Source: Sulfurovum sp. (GTDB lineage: Bacteria; Campylobacterota; Campylobacteria; Campylobacterales; Sulfurovaceae). Taken from it: a stretch of 9,437 nt of DNA. Positions 1 to 6,068 of the stretch are shown one piece after another (the first letter of the stretch is position 1; every line of letters starts with the position of its first letter). The translations under genes were made by a program, and so were the position numbers. The DNA lies in contig DYMW01000026.1 in assembly GCA_020721385.1 (NCBI GenBank), positions 2,882-12,318 on the forward strand, given 5' to 3'. The notes beneath the pieces are model-generated. The model did not search any database. It saw only the letters and a program-made list of their open reading frames with translations, and was not told the DNA's origin.

Positions 1-354
1 CTACAGACTCTTATGTGTTTCGTCTGTTAAGTGTTCAAATCTCAATTTTCCACCACCCAAAACATGAAAATGTAAGTGATGTACCTCTTGTCCACCATCT
101 TCTCCATTGTTCACAATAAGCCTATAACCACTTTTATCAATGCCCGTTAAGGTTGCGACCTCTTGTATAAAAGGTGTCATTCCTGCCATCATCTCTGCAG
201 TTACCTCTTGAAAACATACCACGTGTTTCTTTGGAATCACCAAAATATGAATGGGTGCTTTGGGATATAAATCATGAAATGCTAAAAAATCATCGTTTTC
301 AAAAATTTTATTACTGGGTATTTGACCCTCTACAATTTTACAAAATATACACAT
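1..354 (-). CDS. hinT: HIT family protein, HinT-like purine nucleoside phosphoramidase
   Basis: Complete 117-residue protein of the histidine triad family, whose HinT branch hydrolyses nucleoside 5'-phosphoramidates and aminoacyl-AMP-type compounds in the cytosol, usually as a dimer. The triad motif HLHFHVL is at residues 93-99, with His95 as the expected nucleophile. A CxxC pair (Cys2, Cys5) at the N-terminus is the zinc-binding half-site seen in many bacterial HinT proteins. The segments HILVIPKKH (36-44) and NNGEDGGQEV (82-91) are typical of the HinT/PKCI branch, and the length is normal (E. coli HinT is about 119). The ATG at 352-354 is preceded by AAGGAT (plus-strand 361-366) at 6 bases. 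It is transcribed divergently from pheS. The physiological substrate is unknown; family assignment is very secure, the HinT symbol a little less so. Confidence 0.93.
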   Translation of the reverse strand: MCIFCKIVEGQIPSNKIFENDDFLAFHDLYPKAPIHILVIPKKHVVCFQEVTAEMMAGMTPFIQEVATLTGIDKSGYRLIVNNGEDGGQEVHHLHFHVLGGGKLRFEHLTDETHKSL

Positions 355-390
355 CGTTTTATCCTTATTAATAGTTTAACAATTTTAAAA

Positions 391-399
391 ATTATAACA
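391..399 (-). promoter_or_regulatory. Extended -10 promoter of hinT
   Basis: Read on the minus strand this is TGTTATAAT, a perfect TATAAT box (391-396) with the TGn extension that Campylobacterota housekeeping promoters commonly carry; these promoters often lack a conserved -35 box. It would start transcription near 384, giving a leader of about 30 bases before the hinT ATG. No recognisable -35 hexamer is seen upstream. Confidence 0.7.
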
Positions 400-429
400 C
401 AATCAATCCCACTATTAGCATAGTTTGGA

Positions 430-435
430 TAAAAT
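430..435 (+). promoter_or_regulatory. Candidate -10 box for the pheS-pheT-aroA-ispH operon
   Basis: TAAAAT lies about 46 bases before the proposed pheS start, with a TG dinucleotide two bases further upstream than the ideal extended -10 position. Transcription would start near 442 and give a leader of roughly 40 bases. No good -35 is visible. A second candidate, TATAAG at 458-463, would start transcription almost on top of the ribosome binding site and is less likely. The call rests on position and one hexamer only. Confidence 0.45.
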
Positions 436-472
436 CTCACAATTATTAATCAAACCATATAAGAAAAAAATA

Positions 473-476
473 GAGG
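473..476 (+). promoter_or_regulatory. Ribosome binding site that decides the pheS start
   Basis: GAGG sits 5 bases before the TTG at 482. The alternative in-frame TTG at 425, which would add 19 residues, has no purine-rich site in front of it and would overlap the candidate promoter. This site, and the fit of the resulting protein length to known PheS proteins, are why 482 is chosen. Confidence 0.75.
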
Positions 477-481
477 TTATT

Positions 482-1474
482 TTGGAAAATTTAGAAGAAC
501 AAATTATACAAGCAAACTCACTTGATGCACTAGAGAGAGTTCGTATTGAACTTTTTGGGAAAAAAGGTGCCTTGGCTGTTGAATTTGCAAAATTAAAAGA
601 TGTACCTGGAGCAGAAAAAAAAGCATTTGCAGAGGGGCTTAACACCACAAAAACTCATTTACAAAAGGTCTACGATGAGTGTTATGAATCCCTTAAAAAA
701 GCAGAAATCGAACGTCTTCTAAAAGCTGAAGCCATTGATGTTTCACTTTATAACAACTTGAATGCCAAAGGGGCGTTACATCCTGTAATGTCTACCATGG
801 ATAAGATTATTGACTACTTTGTTGCCTTAAACTTCTCCATTGAAGATGGACCAAAAGTAGAAGATGATTTTCACAATTTTGAAGCACTGAATTTGCCTAA
901 GAACCACCCTGCACGAGACATGCAAGATACCTTCTTCTTTCATGATGGAGCTGTTTTAAGAACACATACCTCACCTGTGCAAATTCGTACCATGTTGCAA
1001 CAACAACCCCCTATTCGTATGATTGCACCAGGGGCTGTTTTTAGAAAAGATTATGATATTACCCATACGCCAATGTTTCATCAAGTGGAAGGATTGGTGG
1101 TTGATGCCAAAGATGAAGTAAGCTTTGCCAACTTAAAATCAATGATGGCAGACTTTTTACACTACATGTTTGGTGAAGTTGAAGTACGATTTAGACCAAG
1201 CTTCTTCCCGTTTACTGAACCATCCGCAGAAGTAGACATTTCTTGTATCTTTTGTGAAGGTAAAGGATGTCGTGTCTGTTCCCATACAGGCTGGTTAGAG
1301 GTACTTGGTTGTGGTATTGTTGACCCCAATGTTTTTAAAGCGGTTAAATATAAAAATGTGAGTGGATACGCCTTTGGATTGGGTGTTGAGAGATTTGCCA
1401 TGTTACTACACAAAATTCCTGATCTTAGAATGCTATTTGAAGGTGATACACGTTTATTGGAGCAGTTTAGATGA
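482..1474 (+). CDS. pheS: Phenylalanine-tRNA ligase alpha subunit
   Basis: Catalytic subunit of the alpha2-beta2 phenylalanyl-tRNA synthetase, which joins phenylalanine to tRNA(Phe) using ATP in the cytosol. With the TTG start at 482 the protein is 330 residues, close to E. coli PheS (327). A charged N-terminal helical region (about 1-85), expected to be the coiled-coil tRNA arm, precedes the class II core. Visible core elements are HPARDMQDTF (142-151), RTHTS (160-164), motif 2 around FRKD and HTPMFHQVEG (Arg188, Glu203), and motif 3 GLGVER with Arg304. Ala297 in GYAFG matches the E. coli Ala294 that sets the size of the phenylalanine pocket. A CxxC-x4-CxxC cluster (Cys255, 258, 263, 266) that E. 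coli lacks suggests a bound zinc. The stop overlaps the pheT start by 4 bases. A longer form starting at TTG 425 cannot be excluded. Confidence 0.97.
   Translation: MENLEEQIIQANSLDALERVRIELFGKKGALAVEFAKLKDVPGAEKKAFAEGLNTTKTHLQKVYDECYESLKKAEIERLLKAEAIDVSLYNNLNAKGALHPVMSTMDKIIDYFVALNFSIEDGPKVEDDFHNFEALNLPKNHPARDMQDTFFFHDGAVLRTHTSPVQIRTMLQQQPPIRMIAPGAVFRKDYDITHTPMFHQVEGLVVDAKDEVSFANLKSMMADFLHYMFGEVEVRFRPSFFPFTEPSAEVDISCIFCEGKGCRVCSHTGWLEVLGCGIVDPNVFKAVKYKNVSGYAFGLGVERFAMLLHKIPDLRMLFEGDTRLLEQFR
1459..1474 (+). promoter_or_regulatory. pheS-pheT translational coupling junction
   Basis: A GGAG Shine-Dalgarno site (1459-1462) lies inside the last codons of pheS, 8 bases before the pheT ATG at 1471. 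The ATG overlaps the pheS TGA as ATGA. This arrangement normally lets the terminating ribosome restart at once, which would help to make the two subunits in equal amounts. Confidence 0.8.
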
Positions 1475-3801
1475 TCGTTACAAAAAGTTGGTTAAATAAT
1501 TTTATAAACCTTAATGGTGTGAGCAATGAAAAGCTCTATGAGACACTCAATTCAATTGGGTTAGAAGTGAACAGCATAAAAACCTATACCATCCCTGACA
1601 AAATCGTGGTTGGTAAAATTTTATCCTGTGAAAAACATCCAGATGCAGATAAACTGAATGTTTGTCAAATTGATATTGGTTCTGCTGTCCGTCAAATTGT
1701 TTGTGGAGCTGCCAATGTTGTTCATGCACACTATGTAGCTGTTGCCACCATTGGAGCCAAACTGAACGAAGATTTCGAGATTAAACACGCCAAACTTCGT
1801 GGCGTAGAGAGTGAAGGAATGGTCTGTTCTTCAACCGAACTTGGACTTCCTAATATTGGTGATGGCATTATGATACTCGATGAGAGTATTGGGGAATTGG
1901 TTGTGGGTAAAAATTTGAATGAATATGAAAAAATTGCCGATACCATTATAGAGATTGAACTTACTGCAAACCGTGGAGACTGTTTAAGTATTTATGGAAT
2001 TGCTAGAGATTTATCAGCGGCATTAAACATTCCTCTTACTAGATTTGAGTATGAAAGCCAAAACCATGAAAAAGTTGGATTGGCAAGGGTTGCAAAACTA
2101 AGCAACAGTGGAAAAGTTAATGCATTATTGCAATACACCATGGCAACCATGCAAAAGTTACATCTCTCTTTACTCTTATCCTTACGCCTTGCATTTGTAG
2201 AAGAGACACAAAGCAATGCTCTAGCAGGAATTCTAAAATACATCAGTCATACCACAGGTGTTGTGTTACGTGCTTATGATGTGAGCCACTTAAATTTAGA
2301 AGAAGAGAAATTGAACCTCAAGGCATCAAGCCATGAAGAGATTATTGAAATTTCAATAAACGACAAAATTGTTTCTGAGGTCGGTATTACACAAGAAGCA
2401 TCAAGTAAAGCCAATGAAAAATCAAAGCAAGTTCTTTTTGAAGCAAGTTATGTTCATCCTTCAACATTAGTAGACATTGTAGCCGAGAAAAAACTCACTA
2501 CTGATGAACTTTACTACAATACTTCAAGAGGAAGTGAACCGCATTTATCCTTTGGAATCAATTACCTCACCTATCTTTTTGAAACCTATACCCACTGTAA
2601 ACTTTACGATGGTGTACTCTCATTGGGTGAGGAGTTTGAACCCAAAATTATCACCATTGACAGCAATGGAGTTTCAGCTTTAATCGGAAATACGATTGAA
2701 AAAACAGAGATTATGAATATCTTAACCTCTTTAGGATTTAAAGTACAAAGTTCTACTGAAGAAAAATTTGGGGTTACCATTCCACAATTTAGACATGATA
2801 TTGAAAACATTCAAGACATTACCGAAGAGATTGTACGTATTATTGGAATCAACAACATTGAAGCCAAACCGTTCAAATTTGCCGAAGCATCACGAACCAA
2901 TACCACTACGCATCGTTACTATGCCAAAAAAGCCCTACGAGAACGTGCGGTAACTGCTTCTTTTGATGAAAGTGTTTCCTATGCCTTTTCTGACGCTCTG
3001 TTATTAGAGAAATATAATTTCCCTCTACTCAAAAAAGAGCTAGAGATTATTAATCCGATTACTGCTGATTTCAATACGTTACGATCAACTATTTTAATCA
3101 ATTTACTACTCGCTGCCCAACGTAATGTGAACTATTCAAAAAAATCAACAGCCCTATTTGAAATTGGTACCATTTTTAATGAAAATCGTGAAGAGAAAGA
3201 AGTTTTAAGCTTAATTTACACAGGACAAAAAGAGTCTGAAAATGTAAGCAACAGCGGAAAACCAGCCAACATTGATTTTGAAACCTTTGTCAAAAAAATT
3301 TCATCCATTATTGGCAATATGGAACTGCGTACCTCGGTTGAAAACAACGGATTGATTCACCCTTATCAATCAGCAGATATTATTATTGACAATGAAGTGT
3401 GTGGTTTCCTTACCAAAATCCATCCTAACGTATCAGAAGCGTTTGATTTAAGCGATACTTTTGTTGCAGAAATAGATTTTAATGCCTTAATACCTAAACA
3501 CATTAATGCCCATGCTATCTCAAAATTTCAAGGGGTTTATAAAGATTTGAGTTTGGTTGTTGATAAAAACTTACCATTTAACCAATTCTCAACTGCCATT
3601 AAAACATTAAACTTACCACTACTCAACAAAATTTATCCTATAGATGTCTATCAAGATGAATCCTTGGGGGAACAAAAAAGTTTAACCTTACGTCTCTTTA
3701 TTCAATCTTTAGATAAAACACTGGGTGATGAAGAGATTGAGGCAACCATTAACCCTATTATTGAAAAACTTCAAACAGAATATGGAGCAACCTTAAGATG
3801 A
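1471..3801 (+). CDS. pheT: Phenylalanine-tRNA ligase beta subunit, with degenerate B3/B4 editing domain
   Basis: Partner of PheS; it binds tRNA(Phe) and in most bacteria removes wrongly attached tyrosine. The 776 residues show the usual order: N-terminal region with LNSIGLEV (26-33), an EMAPII-like tRNA-binding OB domain (about 42-150, including HPDADKLNVC at 56-65), ELTANRGDCLSIYGIARD (163-180), B3/B4 domain (about 200-375), B5 DNA-binding-like domain (about 392-470, with QFRHDI), catalytic-like core (about 480-670), and a C-terminal anticodon-binding FDX-ACB domain (about 683-776, KFQGVYKDLSLVV). The overall length is normal (E. coli 795). The odd part is B3/B4: the canonical GQPMHAFD is GVVLRAYD (263-270) and DVTNY is GILKY, so the editing histidine is Arg267. 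Glu324 is kept. Editing is therefore doubtful, while tRNA charging should be intact. It overlaps both neighbours by 4 bases. Confidence 0.97.
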   Translation: MIVTKSWLNNFINLNGVSNEKLYETLNSIGLEVNSIKTYTIPDKIVVGKILSCEKHPDADKLNVCQIDIGSAVRQIVCGAANVVHAHYVAVATIGAKLNEDFEIKHAKLRGVESEGMVCSSTELGLPNIGDGIMILDESIGELVVGKNLNEYEKIADTIIEIELTANRGDCLSIYGIARDLSAALNIPLTRFEYESQNHEKVGLARVAKLSNSGKVNALLQYTMATMQKLHLSLLLSLRLAFVEETQSNALAGILKYISHTTGVVLRAYDVSHLNLEEEKLNLKASSHEEIIEISINDKIVSEVGITQEASSKANEKSKQVLFEASYVHPSTLVDIVAEKKLTTDELYYNTSRGSEPHLSFGINYLTYLFETYTHCKLYDGVLSLGEEFEPKIITIDSNGVSALIGNTIEKTEIMNILTSLGFKVQSSTEEKFGVTIPQFRHDIENIQDITEEIVRIIGINNIEAKPFKFAEASRTNTTTHRYYAKKALRERAVTASFDESVSYAFSDALLLEKYNFPLLKKELEIINPITADFNTLRSTILINLLLAAQRNVNYSKKSTALFEIGTIFNENREEKEVLSLIYTGQKESENVSNSGKPANIDFETFVKKISSIIGNMELRTSVENNGLIHPYQSADIIIDNEVCGFLTKIHPNVSEAFDLSDTFVAEIDFNALIPKHINAHAISKFQGVYKDLSLVVDKNLPFNQFSTAIKTLNLPLLNKIYPIDVYQDESLGEQKSLTLRLFIQSLDKTLGDEEIEATINPIIEKLQTEYGATLR
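3784..3801 (+). promoter_or_regulatory. pheT-aroA translational coupling junction
   Basis: GGAG (3784-3787) inside the end of pheT stands 10 bases before the aroA ATG at 3798, which overlaps the pheT TGA as ATGA. The layout copies the pheS-pheT junction, including the same GGAGCA hexamer, and predicts that aroA translation depends at least partly on pheT translation. Confidence 0.75.
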
Positions 3802-5084
3802 AAAGTGTCACTATCGCACAACGAAATCACGGTTTTAGCTTAGAGTGTACCACCATTGCACCTGATAAATCCATCTCTCATCGTTGTGCCATGTTTTCTT
3901 TACTCAGTGATAAGCCCTCTTATATTAGAAACTTTCTTTTAGGAGAGGACACGTTAGCCTCCCTCTCTATTGCAGGTCAACTCGGTGCAACAATTAAAAG
4001 AGAAGGCTCTACCATTGAGATAACTCCTCCTACCAAATTGAGTGAACCTGATGACATTTTAGATTGTGGCAATGCAGGTACAGGAATGCGACTCTATGCT
4101 GGACTTTTGGCTGGAATTGATGGCTCTTTTATCTTGACAGGAGACAAATATTTACGTTCACGTCCGATGAGACGTGTTGCGGACCCGTTGCGTTCTATTG
4201 GTGCAAAAATTGATGGTAGAGAAAATGGAAACTTGGCACCACTTGCCATACGAGGTGGAAAATTAAAATCATTTCGCTACCACTCTCCTATTGATTCTGC
4301 ACAGATAAAATCAGCCCTTATCTTGGCAGGATTACAAGCTGACAACAGCTCATTTTATAAAGAGGATTTACTCTCACGTGACCATACCGAACGAATGTTA
4401 AAAGGTATGGGTGCCGAGCTTTCTATCAGTGAAGATGGTTGGATTCAAATTGAACCACTTAAACAACCATTAAAACCATTAAATATTACTGTTCCAGCTG
4501 ACCCTTCAAGTGGTTTTTTCTTTGCTGTAGCAACTGCTATTACACCTGATTCTAAAACCGTTATTAAAAATGTTACACTTAACCCAACCCGTATAGAAGC
4601 CTATAAAATTTTAGAAAAAATGGGTACAAACATTGCTTTTATTGAAAAAGAGAACATCTATGAGCCTATTGGAGATATAGAGATTAGCTACAATGGAAAA
4701 CTTCAAGCAGTCACTGTTGAAAAAAACATTGCATGGCTCATTGATGAACTTCCTGCACTCTCTATTGCCATGGCAGTAGCCGAGGGTACGAGTCTGATTA
4801 AAAATGCCAAAGAGTTGCGGGTTAAAGAGAGTGATAGAATTAGCACCGTTATTAATGGCTTAAGCAACTGTGGTATTGAGACCATCGAACATGAAGATGG
4901 ATATGAAGTCATTGGTGGAAAACTTCAATCGGCAACCATTAACAGTCATGGAGACCACCGTATTGCAATGAGTTTTGCCATTGCTGGATTGTGCTGTAAT
5001 ATGACAATAGAAGATACACAATGTATTGATACCTCTTTTCCAAATTTTTTCGATATACTCGGCGAAATTACAACAATAGGATAA
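3798..5084 (+). CDS. aroA: 3-phosphoshikimate 1-carboxyvinyltransferase (EPSP synthase)
   Basis: Cytosolic enzyme of the shikimate pathway; it transfers the enolpyruvyl group of PEP to shikimate 3-phosphate, leading to chorismate and the aromatic amino acids. The 428 residues are a normal length (E. coli 427). Recognisable elements are PDKSISHR (22-29, Lys24 and Arg29), GNAGTGMR (91-98), RSRPMRRV (120-127), SAQIK (167-171), SRDHTERML (193-201), DPSSGF (235-240), the catalytic-region DE (316-317), KESDR (343-347) and HGDHRIAMSF (384-393). The SAQxK, RDHTE and NPTR (262-265) motifs resemble glyphosate-tolerant class II enzymes, but Gly94, the counterpart of E. coli Gly96, is retained as in sensitive enzymes, and Leu99 replaces E. 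coli Pro101. It is coupled to pheT upstream and lies 6 bases from ispH, tying aromatic synthesis to the phenylalanine-charging enzyme. Confidence 0.97.
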   Translation: MKSVTIAQRNHGFSLECTTIAPDKSISHRCAMFSLLSDKPSYIRNFLLGEDTLASLSIAGQLGATIKREGSTIEITPPTKLSEPDDILDCGNAGTGMRLYAGLLAGIDGSFILTGDKYLRSRPMRRVADPLRSIGAKIDGRENGNLAPLAIRGGKLKSFRYHSPIDSAQIKSALILAGLQADNSSFYKEDLLSRDHTERMLKGMGAELSISEDGWIQIEPLKQPLKPLNITVPADPSSGFFFAVATAITPDSKTVIKNVTLNPTRIEAYKILEKMGTNIAFIEKENIYEPIGDIEISYNGKLQAVTVEKNIAWLIDELPALSIAMAVAEGTSLIKNAKELRVKESDRISTVINGLSNCGIETIEHEDGYEVIGGKLQSATINSHGDHRIAMSFAIAGLCCNMTIEDTQCIDTSFPNFFDILGEITTIG

Positions 5085-5090
5085 TTAAAA

Positions 5091-5927
5091 ATGAAAATTC
5101 AATTAGCATCAAATTATGGATTTTGTTATGGTGTCAAACGTGCCATTGAAATCGCTGAAAAACATAAAAACAGTTTTACCTATGGTCCACTGATTCACAA
5201 TAAAGATGAAATTGACCGTTTAAACAATGGATTCAACATCGGTTTGGTCGAAAAAATAGAAGATATTAAAAACAACAATGCCGTGGTTATTCGAACCCAT
5301 GGTATCCCAAAAAATGAATTGGCTGTTTTAAAACAACAAAAGAATAAAATCATTGATGCCACCTGCCCTTATGTTACCACCCCTCAAAACATTGTAGCGA
5401 AAATGAGTTCAGAGGGTTACTCGGTGGTTATCTTTGGAGATAAAGCACACCCTGAAATTAAAGGGGTTGTCTCATATGCCCAAGACCAAAATAATGCTTT
5501 TATTGTTTTAAAATCAGAAGAATTAAAAGAGCTTCCTATCAAAAACAAAGTGGCACTTGTCTCTCAAACCACTAAAAAACCCGAAGATTTTGCAAAAATA
5601 GTCAATGCACTGATAAAAACACATAAAGAAGTTCGAGTATTTAATACCATCTGTAATGCCACTTTTGAAAATCAAGATGCTGCTGCTGAATTGGCAAAAA
5701 AGGCTGATGTAATGATTGTTATTGGAGGAAAGCACTCTTCTAATACCAAGATGTTACACAGCATTTCTCAAAAAGATTGTCAGGATAGTTATCTCATTGA
5801 AAATGAACATGAACTACAAAAAGATTGGTTTCAAGGCAAAACATTTTGTGGTATTTCCGCTGGTGCTTCTACTCCTGATTGGGTTGTTCAAAACGTTATT
5901 AATACCATTAAAGAAATTACTCAATAA
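5091..5927 (+). CDS. ispH: 4-hydroxy-3-methylbut-2-enyl diphosphate reductase
   Basis: Last enzyme of the MEP isoprenoid pathway; an iron-sulfur protein that reduces HMBPP to IPP and DMAPP in the cytosol, needing an electron donor such as ferredoxin or flavodoxin. All three cluster-binding cysteines are present: Cys12 (GFCYGVKRA), Cys92 (DATCPYV) and Cys188 (TICNAT). Substrate-site residues are also visible: His36 (LIHN), His70 (RTHGIP), His120 and Glu122 (AHPEIKG), Thr160 (SQTT), SSN at 216-218, and Ser260 in AGASTPDW. The 278 residues are shorter than E. coli IspH (316) but match my memory of Campylobacter and Helicobacter forms (mid-270s). TAGGA at 5077-5081, inside the end of aroA, is the ribosome binding site, 9 bases before ATG. 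It is the last gene of the tight pheS-led cluster. Function is metabolically unrelated to its neighbours, so the link is probably historical. Confidence 0.97.
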   Translation: MKIQLASNYGFCYGVKRAIEIAEKHKNSFTYGPLIHNKDEIDRLNNGFNIGLVEKIEDIKNNNAVVIRTHGIPKNELAVLKQQKNKIIDATCPYVTTPQNIVAKMSSEGYSVVIFGDKAHPEIKGVVSYAQDQNNAFIVLKSEELKELPIKNKVALVSQTTKKPEDFAKIVNALIKTHKEVRVFNTICNATFENQDAAAELAKKADVMIVIGGKHSSNTKMLHSISQKDCQDSYLIENEHELQKDWFQGKTFCGISAGASTPDWVVQNVINTIKEITQ

Positions 5928-5933
5928 ATAAAA

Positions 5934-5964
5934 GAACCCCTCAATTTTTAAAGTTAAAGGGTTC
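5934..5964. terminator. Hairpin after ispH, possible terminator
   Basis: GAACCC (5934-5939) pairs with GGGTTC (5959-5964). The stem can continue inward with two mismatches (5941 with 5957, 5943-5946 with 5952-5955). On the plus strand, where ispH ends, the hairpin is followed by a C-rich pyrimidine tract and not by a U-run. On the minus strand it is followed by TTTTATTTATT, a better intrinsic-terminator tail, although no minus-strand gene runs into it here. It probably marks the operon end, but efficiency on the plus strand is uncertain. Confidence 0.45.
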
Positions 5965-5986
5965 CCTTCTCCCCTTCTTCTCTTCT
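5962..5986 (+). other. 25-base pure pyrimidine tract upstream of the rpsA promoter
   Basis: Every base from 5962 to 5986 is C or T. It starts in the right arm of the hairpin after ispH and ends about 20 bases before the likely -35 of rpsA. Such strand-asymmetric runs are rare in AT-rich DNA. C-rich, G-poor, unstructured RNA is also what Rho prefers, so in the ispH transcript it could serve as a Rho loading site; this role is inferred only. Confidence 0.5.
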
Positions 5987-6005
5987 ACATATTCCTCTTT
6001 TTTCA

Positions 6006-6033
6006 TTGTGTATTAAATAAAAAAGAGTATAAT
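6006..6033 (+). promoter_or_regulatory. Promoter of rpsA
   Basis: A perfect TATAAT (6028-6033) stands 35 bases before the rpsA ATG, with a partial -35 TTGTGT at 6006-6011 and 16 bases between. Transcription would begin near 6040, giving a leader of about 29 bases. The ribosome binding site AAGGAT (6055-6060) is 8 bases before ATG. The promoter separates rpsA-serA from the upstream operon and suits a highly expressed ribosomal protein. Confidence 0.7.
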
Positions 6034-6068
6034 ATTGCAAAATTAGGCACAAGCAAGGATTAGTAAGC

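Noticed and set aside
174..371. 65-codon open frame on the plus strand opposite hinT
   Set aside because: It lies antisense to the well-supported hinT gene, resembles no family I recognise and has no ribosome binding site; it is a shadow of the coding strand.
355..481. Phe-rich leader peptide or T-box upstream of pheS
   Set aside because: No short frame with clustered phenylalanine codons, no T-box motif and no terminator-antiterminator pair could be found by eye.
1162..1413. Other antisense or out-of-frame open frames inside pheS, pheT, aroA, ispH and rpsA
   Set aside because: All fall within genes with strong family motifs, none has a plausible ribosome binding site plus recognisable protein, and their lengths are what chance gives opposite long genes.
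3662..3672. Short G-run in pheT as a possible phase-variable tract
   Set aside because: It has only five G residues. Campylobacterota phase-variable tracts are usually eight or more, and the frame is intact in an essential gene.
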